Assembly (NCBI GenBank): GCA_049578545.1
Contig: JBAUMF010000007.1
Coordinates: 1 to 10,169 of the forward strand
Direction: 5' to 3'
From: DASQBT01 sp049578545
GTDB taxonomy: Bacteria; Pseudomonadota; Gammaproteobacteria; Burkholderiales; Thiobacillaceae
Length of the DNA: 10,169 bases
Positions 1 through 7,299 of this stretch are shown here, piece by piece; position 1 is the stretch's first letter, and every line of letters starts with the position of its first letter. The position numbers and the translations under genes are program-made. Below the pieces are notes generated by a model. The model had not been told where the DNA came from. It was given only the letters and a program-made list of their open reading frames with translations, and made no database searches.

Positions 1-57
1 CCGACACAAGCCAAAGCCTTTGCTCTGCTCGGCATCGACCCAGGCTGTTCCCAGTAA
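1..57 (+). CDS. C-terminal end of an unidentified protein (possible mobile-element gene)
   Basis: The first forward frame is open from the window edge and gives 18 codons ending in TAA at 55-57. The peptide PTQAKAFALLGIDPGCSQ reads like a real soluble C-terminus, but it is too short to identify. It is the only plausible coding sequence on the plus strand, and it converges on a dehydrogenase that breaks off about 70 bases away. That arrangement would fit the last gene of an insertion sequence, for example a transposase, that disrupted the dehydrogenase. This is inference: I see no terminal inverted repeat that I can pair, because the other end lies outside the window. Confidence 0.35.
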   Translation, partial: PTQAKAFALLGIDPGCSQ

Positions 58-99
58 CCGCATCACACCAATCCTGTTTCGTCTGCAATATCAAGGAAC

Positions 100-543
100 T
101 CACTCGTTCATGGCGCCAAACTTCGGACTAGTGATCCCGCACAAGACACCCGAGCCCCGTTCGGACATTGCCTGGATAAAGGGGTGAAAAGTGTGGACCA
201 AGCCCATCACATTCGCATCCATGACCGCCTGAAAAACCCTCAGGTCTTCGCGTTCCTGCGTGAGAGTCCCGACCGAAATGCCCGCGCAGCCAATGACGAT
301 ATCGGGTGTTCCAACTTGGGTCAAAAACTCATGAGCCGCCGTCACAACAGAGGCAGCATTACGTACATCAGCAAGATAGAATTTTGCTTCGTAATGTCTT
401 GCAAGTTCCTGCAGAGGATACGGTCTGCGCGCCAACAGGCCCAGTCTTGCCCCCTGTCTTCCATAGTAATGAACAAGGGCACGACCGAGGCCGCTCCCGG
501 CCCCAGTGATAAAGATGGTGGGACGCTTACCTGTGCCTGGCAA
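100..543 (-). pseudogene. Short-chain dehydrogenase/reductase, truncated before the active site
   Basis: This is the N-terminal half of a classical SDR oxidoreductase (147 residues; the family is usually about 250). The NAD(P)-binding motif TGAGSGLG is at residues 13-20, an acidic residue of the adenine pocket (D59 in ADVRN) follows, and GCAG at 85-88 replaces the usual NNAG. N111 matches the structural asparagine, and S139 in GITS falls where the catalytic serine should be. After that the family sequence stops: eight unrelated residues lead to a TGA, and the catalytic YxxxK is absent. None of the downstream minus frames to the window edge restores it. The probable start is TTG at 541-543, overlapping the end of dsbA by 17 nt, with no clear ribosome binding site. 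The product is very likely inactive; the substrate is unknown. Confidence 0.65.
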
Positions 544-1213
544 CCGGTCTTGTGCGCACTTTATGCGCCTTGGGTGAATGCTCCTGGCGGACCTTCTGGA
601 TCAGGTAATCCAAAGCTTCAAACAGGCGTTCTTCAGTTATGGTCTGTGACTGTGAGGTGACGTATTTACCCTCCACCATCAGGGCTGGCACTCCATTAAT
701 CCCGGCATCCCGCGCCAATTGAGCGCCCTTCTTCGCGCGAGACAGTGTGTAGAAGGATTTGTAGGACGCTTCGAATTTAGCGCGGTCCACTCCCTGTTTT
801 TCGATCCAGGGAAACAGGACGGCTTCATTATTCAGGTCCAACTGTTCAACATGGTAGGCATTGAATACCTTGTCATGCAACCTGTCGAGCGCACCGACGT
901 CTTGAAGCGCATAGAAAATTTTCGCCCCCGGCAACCAGTCATCCCTGAACACCGCCGGGACATAACGAATCTCGACATCCTTGGGCAATCTTTTCGCCCA
1001 GGCTTCCAATGCCGGTCGCAGGTGATTGCAGTGTGGACAGCGATACCAGAAAAATTCCACAACTTCGATTTTGTTGCCCGTTTCCACCGGCTGGTTCACC
1101 TTAAGCTGCGTATAGTCCTGATCCAGGGTGATAGGCTGCAAATCAGTGGTCTTGGCCTGCACAAAAGGCGCAAAGAACAACGCAGCCAAAAAAGGAAGCA
1201 CGTAGAATTGCAT
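527..1213 (-). CDS. dsbA: Thiol:disulfide interchange protein DsbA
   Basis: This is a periplasmic thioredoxin-fold oxidase that introduces disulfide bonds into exported proteins and is re-oxidised by DsbB. A Sec signal peptide (residues 1-20, hydrophobic core then VQA) precedes the mature protein. The active site CPHC is at 59-62 in EFFWYRCPHC, and the cis-proline loop GVPA puts P176 opposite it. The helical DsbA insertion lies between. The ATG at 1211-1213 has a strong Shine-Dalgarno (AGGAGA at 1221-1226, seven bases upstream). Length is 228 residues, slightly long for betaproteobacterial DsbA because of a basic tail of about 17 residues (SPKAHKVRTRPVARHR) that runs into the next gene's start. 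It lies 22 bases after the SPOR gene, so the two are probably cotranscribed from argS. Confidence 0.95.
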   Translation of the reverse strand: MQFYVLPFLAALFFAPFVQAKTTDLQPITLDQDYTQLKVNQPVETGNKIEVVEFFWYRCPHCNHLRPALEAWAKRLPKDVEIRYVPAVFRDDWLPGAKIFYALQDVGALDRLHDKVFNAYHVEQLDLNNEAVLFPWIEKQGVDRAKFEASYKSFYTLSRAKKGAQLARDAGINGVPALMVEGKYVTSQSQTITEERLFEALDYLIQKVRQEHSPKAHKVRTRPVARHR

Positions 1214-1235
1214 CTAAATCTCTCCTAGAGTTTGT

Positions 1236-1757
1236 CTACTTTCCAACCGGTTCCGCAGGAATCGAATTATCCATCAGACGCTTTCGCGTCGCTTCCAGTT
1301 CCTCGGGATTTTTCATGGGGCCGACACGAACACGGTAAAGTGTGCCCTTGTCCGGGATGTCTGCTGATTCTATATTGGCTTCCACGCCCAACAATGCGAG
1401 CTTGGCTTTCATGTTGTCAGCCTCCTCAGAATGCTGGAAAGCCCCGGCCTGAAGCCAAAGCTGCGGTGCGGAAACTGCCTGTTGAGGTTCGATGGCATTC
1501 GCCGGACCTGTATTAGTACCAGACGGTAATGATTTGTAAAAATCATAGGTCGGCGCCTCGGCGGGACTGACCGGCTTGTCCGACTGCTGGTGCCGAACTG
1601 GAGAAAGGGTAATTTGGGTTGGGCCGGAAACAAAGGGGTTGTTCTTGGTCACCACAAGCGCAACCACCAGGGCTAAGGCCAGCCCGAAAATCAGGCCGAG
1701 TGAAAAGCCCCCCCAAAAGCGTGTATTGCCATTGGAACTTGAAGAACTACGTGCCAT
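1236..1757 (-). CDS. SPOR-domain membrane protein, FtsN-like
   Basis: This 173-residue bitopic protein has a short Ser-rich cytoplasmic N-terminus (MARSSSSSNGN), one membrane helix at about 15-37, and a periplasmic Pro/Ser-rich linker containing the box YDFYKSLP at 71-78. The C-terminal SPOR domain covers about 99-170 (LWLQAGAF at its first strand, YRVRVGPM at a later strand). SPOR domains bind glycan strands stripped of peptide stems, mostly at the division septum. The topology matches FtsN-type division proteins, but many SPOR proteins share it, so I give no symbol. The ATG at 1755-1757 shares one base with the argS stop (TAATG), which implies translational coupling. Its presence between argS and dsbA agrees with the order I know from other betaproteobacteria. 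Confidence 0.9.
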   Translation of the reverse strand: MARSSSSSNGNTRFWGGFSLGLIFGLALALVVALVVTKNNPFVSGPTQITLSPVRHQQSDKPVSPAEAPTYDFYKSLPSGTNTGPANAIEPQQAVSAPQLWLQAGAFQHSEEADNMKAKLALLGVEANIESADIPDKGTLYRVRVGPMKNPEELEATRKRLMDNSIPAEPVGK

Positions 1758-3523
1758 TACATTCTTTCCGGTGCCGAAACGCCCAATAGTTTAAGCCCGT
1801 TTTCCAGTACCTGGCGGGTGGCAAGAATCAGGCTTAGCCGTGCGAATTTCAGTAGCTCGTCCTCAACCAGAAACTTTTCCGCGTTGTAGTAGGTGTGGAA
1901 ATCGGCTGCCAGATCCTTCAGGTAATACGCAATCATATGGGGCGCGAGTTCCCTCGCAGCTGAATCGATTGTTTCGGGGTATTCCGCCAAACGCTGCATG
2001 AGCCCTTTTTCGTGGGCGCTTTGTAGAAGCGGGAGATCTGCGTTCCCCAGGCTTGACGTTTCTCCGCCCCACTCAGCCAGTACACTGCAAATTCGGGCAT
2101 ATGCGTACTGTACATAGTAAACGGGATTGTCATTGCTTTGCGATTTGGCCAGGTCCAGATCAAAATCCAGGTGCTGATCCGACTTGCGCAAGACATAGTA
2201 AAAACGCGCCGCGTCATTACCCACCTCCTCACGCAGTTCGCGTAGCGTGACGAATTCGCCCGAGCGGGTCGACATCGGCACCTTCTGCCCATCTCGATAC
2301 AACACGGCGAACTGCACTAGAGCGACAGTCAGCTTTTCCCTATCCAGCGCAAGTGCAGCCAAAGCCGCCTTCACCCTCGGGATGTAGCCATGATGATCCG
2401 CACCCCAGACATCGATGATGCGATCGAAGCTGCGCTCAAATTTATTGGCGTGATAAGCAATGTCTGAAGCGAAGTAGGTAAATTCGCCATTCGCACGCTG
2501 CACCACACGGTCTTTTTCGTCACCGAAATCGGTAGCCTTGAACCAGAGCGCCCCGTCCTGTTCGTAAAGATGGCCGCCCGTCTTAAGGCGCTCGATTACC
2601 TGAGCGATCTTTCCGGTATCAAACAGGCTTTTTTCCGAAAACCAGCAGTCAAAGCTGACGCCGAATTCCTCCAAATCTTCGCGACAGTCGTTCAGCTGTT
2701 CATTCAGTGCAAAACCATGGAAGTAGGGATAATCACTGCCGAGCAGACGCTTGGCAGCCGCAATTAAACCATCCAGGTGGGTTTCGTTCTGGCGCTTGAC
2801 TTCAGGGTCATCCGTTGCCAATTGCTCGTCATCAGGGCACACAACAATACCGTCCAGAATTTTCCACGGGTCATGAACATAATGGTCTTTATGTTCATCG
2901 AAGATTGCATGGGCCATGTGTTTTACATAATCGCCCCGATAGGCGTTGGTGGGAAATGGAACATGAATACCGTTCAGCTCAAGATAACGCAACCAGGTGG
3001 ACAGGGCCAGTATATCCATCTGGCGGCCCGCATCGTTGACATAGTATTCACGCGTGACATCGAATCCGGCAGCGGCGAGAACGTTGGCAAGGCTTGCGCC
3101 ATAAGCTGCACCCCGCCCATGCCCGACATGCAGTGGGCCGGTCGGATTGGCTGACACGAACTCAATCTGAACGGCGAGGCCTTTAGCAGGTTGGCTGCCG
3201 TATGCTGCGCCCGTCTTTAACACTTCCTCTACACTGATTGTCCAAGCCCATGCACTCAGAAAGACATTAATGAAACCAGCGCCGGCAATTTGAGTTTTTG
3301 CTACCCGCGCATTGACACTTAAGGCATTCTGGATAGCCTGCGCCAACTCGGTCGGATTTCGCTTGAGCTGTTTGGCCAGTTTGAGTGCGATATTGGTGGA
3401 GAAGTCCCCATGCTCAACTGACTTAGGTCGATCCAGATCCAAGGTGCCGGCATATTCTGGCACCACACTCTCCACGGCTTCAGCCAGCCATTGAGAGATC
3501 TGGTCCTTGAGGGATAAAGACAT
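1757..3523 (-). CDS. argS: Arginyl-tRNA synthetase
   Basis: This class Ia aminoacyl-tRNA synthetase charges tRNA(Arg) with arginine using ATP in the cytoplasm. At 588 residues it has the usual family length. The N-terminal Add1-type tRNA-recognition domain occupies about 5-90. The catalytic Rossmann fold begins with FVSANPTGPLHVGHGRG, where HVGH at 132-135 is the HIGH signature. The degenerate KMSKS equivalent is MSTRSG at 417-422, as is common in ArgS. The all-helical DALR anticodon-binding domain takes roughly 465-588 (NPVYYVQYAYARI at its start). ATG at 3521-3523 agrees with the family N-terminus, although the Shine-Dalgarno is weak. It is probably the first gene of argS-SPOR-dsbA-SDR, reading from the extended -10 promoter about 60 bases upstream. 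Confidence 0.97.
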   Translation of the reverse strand: MSLSLKDQISQWLAEAVESVVPEYAGTLDLDRPKSVEHGDFSTNIALKLAKQLKRNPTELAQAIQNALSVNARVAKTQIAGAGFINVFLSAWAWTISVEEVLKTGAAYGSQPAKGLAVQIEFVSANPTGPLHVGHGRGAAYGASLANVLAAAGFDVTREYYVNDAGRQMDILALSTWLRYLELNGIHVPFPTNAYRGDYVKHMAHAIFDEHKDHYVHDPWKILDGIVVCPDDEQLATDDPEVKRQNETHLDGLIAAAKRLLGSDYPYFHGFALNEQLNDCREDLEEFGVSFDCWFSEKSLFDTGKIAQVIERLKTGGHLYEQDGALWFKATDFGDEKDRVVQRANGEFTYFASDIAYHANKFERSFDRIIDVWGADHHGYIPRVKAALAALALDREKLTVALVQFAVLYRDGQKVPMSTRSGEFVTLRELREEVGNDAARFYYVLRKSDQHLDFDLDLAKSQSNDNPVYYVQYAYARICSVLAEWGGETSSLGNADLPLLQSAHEKGLMQRLAEYPETIDSAARELAPHMIAYYLKDLAADFHTYYNAEKFLVEDELLKFARLSLILATRQVLENGLKLLGVSAPERM

Positions 3524-3580
3524 ACTCGTAGTAGTTCAGCGTTCGCCGGGACGGCTTTTCATTCGGATTGAAGTGGCAGA

Positions 3581-3589
3581 ATTATATCA
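3581..3589 (-). promoter_or_regulatory. Extended -10 promoter, probably for argS
   Basis: Read on the minus strand, this is TGATATAAT: a perfect TATAAT consensus (3581-3586) preceded by the TGn extension. No good -35 hexamer is visible at 16-18 bases, which extended -10 promoters can tolerate. The expected transcription start would be near 3574, leaving a leader of about 50 bases before the argS ATG. It lies between the end of the presumed trkH scar and argS, so it is the natural candidate for separate expression of the argS group. The motif is seen in the sequence; its activity is inferred. Confidence 0.6.
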
Positions 3590-3600
3590 GTCTGCCCCGA

Positions 3601-3702
3601 TCACTTTCTCCAGAATAGCCGGCTAAACAGCGCAACCAGGGTCACCCGCTTCAAACGAGCCCTGCCCAAGGCGAATGTTGCAGGCCCATGCCGAAAAATC
3701 AT
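3601..3702 (-). pseudogene. trkH: Probable remnant of the trkH 3' end
   Basis: This frame gives 33 residues ending in TLVALFSRLFWRK followed by TGA at 3601-3603. TrkH potassium-channel subunits of Proteobacteria typically end in LGR-L-x-x-FTLLVLFTPxFWR(K/E). The remnant shows LGR, then after a two-residue insertion L, T, L, L, F and the terminal FWRK at matching places (about nine identities in the last 17 residues, aligned by eye from memory). The normal protein is about 480 residues with many membrane helices, so nearly all of it is missing. Its location downstream of ntrX, in the same orientation, is where trkA-trkH normally stand. An ATG at 3700-3702 opens the frame directly after the preceding TGA, so expression as a small peptide cannot be excluded. 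Confidence 0.5.
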
Positions 3703-3825
3703 TCAGCTAGGCATCATTTGTGGCCAGCTCAGCCTGATCAAGGCCCGAACCCTATTGATGCTGGCGTTTACGCTTTGGGCCAGACTTGAAGCAACGTGAC
3801 CGCCCCGTGCATTGCAAGTCTTCAT
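3703..3825 (-). pseudogene. trkA: Probable remnant of the trkA 5' end
   Basis: An ATG at 3823-3825 overlaps the ntrX stop codon in an ATGA arrangement and opens 40 codons to a TGA at 3703-3705. Residues 8-24, GGHVASSLAQSVNASIN, align without gaps to the TrkA start as I know it, AGQVGSSVAESLVSEAN, sharing G, V, SS, A, S and N; both also begin with MK. TrkA is the NAD-binding regulatory subunit of the Trk potassium importer, and its first residues form the Rossmann GxGxxG loop. Here that loop is damaged (RGGHVA), and the match fades after about residue 25. The complete protein would be about 460 residues. Alternatively it could be an unrelated small ORF coupled to ntrX, but position and alignment favour a deletion remnant. 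Confidence 0.45.
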
Positions 3826-5096
3826 AACTCCTCGTCCAGCCGCTTGCCGTGACGAATATTGAGCTGCTTGAGTTTGCGATACAAATGGGTGCGTTCGAGG
3901 CCGGCTCTTTCAGCTACCCGTGTCATGCTGCCTCCCTCCTTCTGTATCAAGTGCTCGAAATAAATCCGCTCGAAGGCATCCCTTGCCTCACGCAGCGGCG
4001 CCTCAAGCGAGATCGAATTGCCCAATTTAGGAGAAGTTGCCTGTTTGAGCGGCATGAGTACCCGGGCAACTTCATCGCTGTCGATTTCTTCTGACAGGGA
4101 CGTTATCGCCAGCGTCCGCACTACGCTCTTCAGTTGCAGCAAATTGCCCGGCCAGTCAAAATTTCTCAATGCGTTAAGCGCACCAATCGTAAATTTTCGA
4201 TTGTCGGACTCTCCGCTTTCAATCATTTGGGTCAACATGAAGTTGGCAATATCAGGGATGTCTTCTCGATGTTCCTTCAGTGAGGGCACCCGCAAGCGCA
4301 CCGTGGACAAACGGTAATACAGTCTGCTATCCAGCTCACCTTCGTTAACCAGATTTTCCAGATTGTGAAAACTTGCGGCCACGACTCGTGCTGAAGAACC
4401 CTCCATCTTGTCGAGCAACAGGCCCAAACCTTTTTGTTCCAGTTTGGAGAATTCGCTCATCTCGGATATGTAAAGGGTACCGTTTTGCAGCTTGTCATAG
4501 TAGCCGATGGGGTTGGAAACCAGTTGGGCCTTATTGTCGATTTCCACCCAGGGCGAGCCCGCTTGATGCAGGAATCGCGCACATTGCTCAAAACCACTGC
4601 CCGCTTCTCCCATCAACAGGACAGGAGAGGAATGATTGGCAATTTGGGTCAAACGCTTTCTCAATTCCAGAATGACCTGACTTTTGCCAAGGACGGACAG
4701 ATCCATCGAGGGCGTCCTGCGCGGAGCTTCTGATTTCTTGATCGCCTTGCTAACTGTCGCGAGCAATTTGGCGAGTGCAATAGGCTTTTCGAGAAAATCC
4801 ACGGCACCCATTTTGGTTGCCTCGACAGCGGTATCGATAGTGGCGTGCCCGGACATCATGACGACCGGCATGGTGAGCTGCCCACCGGCTGCCCACTCCT
4901 TGAGCAGGGTCACTCCATCCGTATCAGGCATCCATATATCCAACAGCACCAGGTCCGGCCGCTGGTGAGCACGAAACGCCCGTGCCGCATTCGCGTTTTC
5001 CGCCAGATGAACATCAAAACCCTCTTCCGTGAGGATTTCCGATAACAACTCACGGATGCCGACCTCATCATCGACTACCAGAATATGTCCGCTCAC
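3822..5096 (-). CDS. ntrX: NtrX-family response regulator with a degenerate AAA+ domain
   Basis: This 424-residue response regulator is the partner of the NtrY kinase encoded just upstream. The receiver domain (1-120) is intact: acidic pair D9/D10, phospho-acceptor D53, switch S82, and K104. The central domain (about 135-350) has the outline of a sigma-54 activator AAA+ module but not its chemistry. Walker A reads GEAGSGFE at 163-170, with F169 in place of lysine; the ELFGHxxGAFTGA segment is missing; Walker B reads GTLYISEM with S211 in place of aspartate; and the usual WPGNVREL reads WPGNLLQL at 315-322, losing the sensor-II arginine. The Fis-type helix-turn-helix at 388-411 is well preserved. 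It is therefore probably a phosphorylation-dependent DNA binder that cannot drive sigma-54 polymerase. The start is GTG at 5094-5096, overlapping the ntrY stop by four bases. Confidence 0.9.
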   Translation of the reverse strand: MSGHILVVDDEVGIRELLSEILTEEGFDVHLAENANAARAFRAHQRPDLVLLDIWMPDTDGVTLLKEWAAGGQLTMPVVMMSGHATIDTAVEATKMGAVDFLEKPIALAKLLATVSKAIKKSEAPRRTPSMDLSVLGKSQVILELRKRLTQIANHSSPVLLMGEAGSGFEQCARFLHQAGSPWVEIDNKAQLVSNPIGYYDKLQNGTLYISEMSEFSKLEQKGLGLLLDKMEGSSARVVAASFHNLENLVNEGELDSRLYYRLSTVRLRVPSLKEHREDIPDIANFMLTQMIESGESDNRKFTIGALNALRNFDWPGNLLQLKSVVRTLAITSLSEEIDSDEVARVLMPLKQATSPKLGNSISLEAPLREARDAFERIYFEHLIQKEGGSMTRVAERAGLERTHLYRKLKQLNIRHGKRLDEEL

Positions 5097-7225
5097 TGAC
5101 CACCCCCTTGATTGAAGACGGGCAAGGACACACTGATGCGGGCACCGCCTTCGGCCTGATTTTCCACGCGTATGCTGCCTTGATGTTCTTCCACAATTTT
5201 CTTCACGATTGGCAAACCCAAGCCGGTACCCTTCGGCTTGGTCGTTGCGTAAGGCTCAAAGAGCCTAGCCATCAAATGTTCAGGGAACCCTGGGCCATTG
5301 TCGCATATTGTCAGTACCACGCGGTCCAGCTGGTTCCTGGTTTTGACAGTGATTCGGGCACCCTTCTTGTCTCCTAGCGCATCCTGTGCATTCTGCAACA
5401 AGTTGTGTATCACCTGGCGCAATAATGTCGGGTCCCCCGCAACCGGCGGAAGATCTTCCGCAAGGCTCGCCTCCAAGCCCAAGGCATGAGCATCATAGAG
5501 CGTCAGCACCTCACGGATCAGCCCGTTCAGATCAAGCGAACCGATGTGAATTTTCGGCGTGCGCGCATAATTAGCAAACGCTTCCACCATTGATTTCATT
5601 GCAGATACCTGATTAATAATGGTTTGGGTTGAGCGGACTAAAAAATCGCGTTCCGACCCAACGAGTTTGCTTACCAGTTTATGCGCGATTCGCTCCGCCG
5701 AAAGCTGGATGGGGGTCAGCGGATTACGGATTTCGTGCGCCAGACGGCGGGCAACCTCGCCCCAGGCCGCATCGCGTTCGGCGCGAATGAGCTTTGTTAC
5801 ATCGTCGAACACCAAGGTATAACCACGCGCCACACCCTGTGGTAAGGGTGTGCCACGCACCAGCAGGATTTGCGCCCCTTCCGGTCCATTGAAATCGAGC
5901 TGCTGCTGCCATAAATCGTCGTGCTTTTGTGCAAACCCGGCAGCGACTTGCTGACCGAATGTTCTCAGAGCGTTGCCCTCCGCACCCCATTCAGTGGGCG
6001 AATGTTTTTCCAGATTTTCGGGTTTGTCGCCCAGGATATGCAGGGCGGTCGGATTCAGTGCCCGTACTCGGTAATCTTCATCCAGCACGACCACCCCAGA
6101 GGAAAGGTTCGCCAAGACCGTTTCCAGATACGCCTTGGCCTGCTCGGTTTCCTGATGATTACGCTCCGCATCGGCACGCGCCTCAGAAAGCTGCTGAGTC
6201 ATTCGGTTAAACGAGCGGATCAGGGCGCCCAGTTCATCTCGGCCCTGTACAGGATGCATCTGGGAAAAATCACCTTGAGCCACCGCGCGGGTTCCTCGTG
6301 CCAAGGTACGCAAAGGCGCACCCAAGCGCTCCGATAGCAGATAGGCCAACGCGATGGTCATCAACAGCGCTATCAATAGCGTCAAAGTAAGTGCGATGCC
6401 ATACAAACGCTTAAGCCCGAGGCGCGATACCGCAATCTGCTGATAATCGCGATAAGCATCCTGTACCACGACGGCATCCTTCTCCAGGCTGTTCGGAACA
6501 TTTTGCAATACCTGAAGCACACGGGTTTTACCGCCAAAGGATGCGGAATAGACGGGTACCAATACCCTCATGACCAGTGATCCGTCCTTCAAAGCCTCGA
6601 CCCGGCTGTAGGGTTCCTCTTGCCGTGCTTGCCAGATCAAGCTTTTGTCCGGCAGCTCAGGAAGCAAACTGGTTTTTTCCCCTCCGGCATACGCTATCAC
6701 TCCGCCCCGATCATCAAAGAGGGTAAGTTCCTGCACCGCAGACTGTTCCCTCAGGGTGGACAGCATGGTAATCATGGAGCCGGTGCCCTCATCCGATAGC
6801 GTGAGTGCCAGCCGTTCCGATTTCTTGCCTAGTTCCTTAAGCAGATCATCCAGTGCCGCTTGCCCTAGATTCACACCCGACTGCAGTGCATTATCAACGC
6901 GAACATCAAACCAGGTTTCAATGCTTCGGTTGAGGAAAAATACCGACGCTGAAAACACAACCGCCGCCGGCAGAATGGCGACAAGGCCAAACCAGAACAG
7001 TAACTTGAGGGTAAGCTTGCTGCCGAACACTCCATTTCGGATACGGCGACGCAGCACAACCAGTTGCCAGCCAACCAAACCAATCAGCAGGGTGGCTGCT
7101 GCGGCCCCCGCAAGCAGAATAACCGGAAATCCCGTTGACAGCAGAGGACTCTCCTGACTGGAGGTAAACAGCAGATAAAGCAGAATGGAGCCCAGCCCCA
7201 GGGCGGCGAGGACTACATAGCGCAT
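5093..7225 (-). CDS. ntrY: NtrY-family membrane sensor histidine kinase
   Basis: This 710-residue kinase is expected to autophosphorylate and pass phosphate to NtrX. Membrane helices lie at about 1-21, 33-58, 73-98 and 274-297, with a periplasmic or extracytoplasmic sensing region at about 100-270. A HAMP linker (about 298-350) and a PAS domain (about 365-475) follow. The HisKA domain carries H497 in RRLAHEIRNPLTP. The HATPase domain has the N box LLQNAQDAL (N612), G1 DNGPGFP at 642-648 and G2 GTGLGLP at 666-672. All catalytic motifs are intact, in contrast to the decayed output domain of its partner. The NtrY family has been linked to nitrogen, redox or envelope signals in different bacteria; the stimulus here cannot be read from sequence. 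ATG at 7223-7225 has only a weak Shine-Dalgarno, 74 bases after the DUF4390 gene. Confidence 0.93.
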   Translation of the reverse strand: MRYVVLAALGLGSILLYLLFTSSQESPLLSTGFPVILLAGAAAATLLIGLVGWQLVVLRRRIRNGVFGSKLTLKLLFWFGLVAILPAAVVFSASVFFLNRSIETWFDVRVDNALQSGVNLGQAALDDLLKELGKKSERLALTLSDEGTGSMITMLSTLREQSAVQELTLFDDRGGVIAYAGGEKTSLLPELPDKSLIWQARQEEPYSRVEALKDGSLVMRVLVPVYSASFGGKTRVLQVLQNVPNSLEKDAVVVQDAYRDYQQIAVSRLGLKRLYGIALTLTLLIALLMTIALAYLLSERLGAPLRTLARGTRAVAQGDFSQMHPVQGRDELGALIRSFNRMTQQLSEARADAERNHQETEQAKAYLETVLANLSSGVVVLDEDYRVRALNPTALHILGDKPENLEKHSPTEWGAEGNALRTFGQQVAAGFAQKHDDLWQQQLDFNGPEGAQILLVRGTPLPQGVARGYTLVFDDVTKLIRAERDAAWGEVARRLAHEIRNPLTPIQLSAERIAHKLVSKLVGSERDFLVRSTQTIINQVSAMKSMVEAFANYARTPKIHIGSLDLNGLIREVLTLYDAHALGLEASLAEDLPPVAGDPTLLRQVIHNLLQNAQDALGDKKGARITVKTRNQLDRVVLTICDNGPGFPEHLMARLFEPYATTKPKGTGLGLPIVKKIVEEHQGSIRVENQAEGGARISVSLPVFNQGGGQ

Positions 7226-7299
7226 TTGCCGGGACTCATGATCAACATTGGGATATCACACGAACGCAGCAGACGGGGGTTCAAGCGAACGTGAAGGGA

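Noticed and set aside
184..660. Plus-strand open frame of 158 codons opposite the SDR and the end of dsbA
   Set aside because: It lies antisense to well-recognised coding sequence, its translation has no family resemblance or domain pattern, and it has no convincing ribosome binding site.
719..1228. Plus-strand open frame of 169 codons covering dsbA
   Set aside because: It is the antisense shadow of dsbA, whose identity is certain from the signal peptide and CPHC; the opposing translation resembles nothing.
3783..3820. Inverted repeat GACTTG / CAAGTC just after ntrX as a terminator
   Set aside because: The stem is only six pairs plus a bulged extension, the loop is long, and no run of U follows on the minus-strand transcript.
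6645..7157. Plus-strand open frame of 170 codons opposite the N-terminal part of ntrY
   Set aside because: It is rich in Ser, Arg and Thr as expected from reading hydrophobic membrane-helix codons backwards; it is an antisense shadow.
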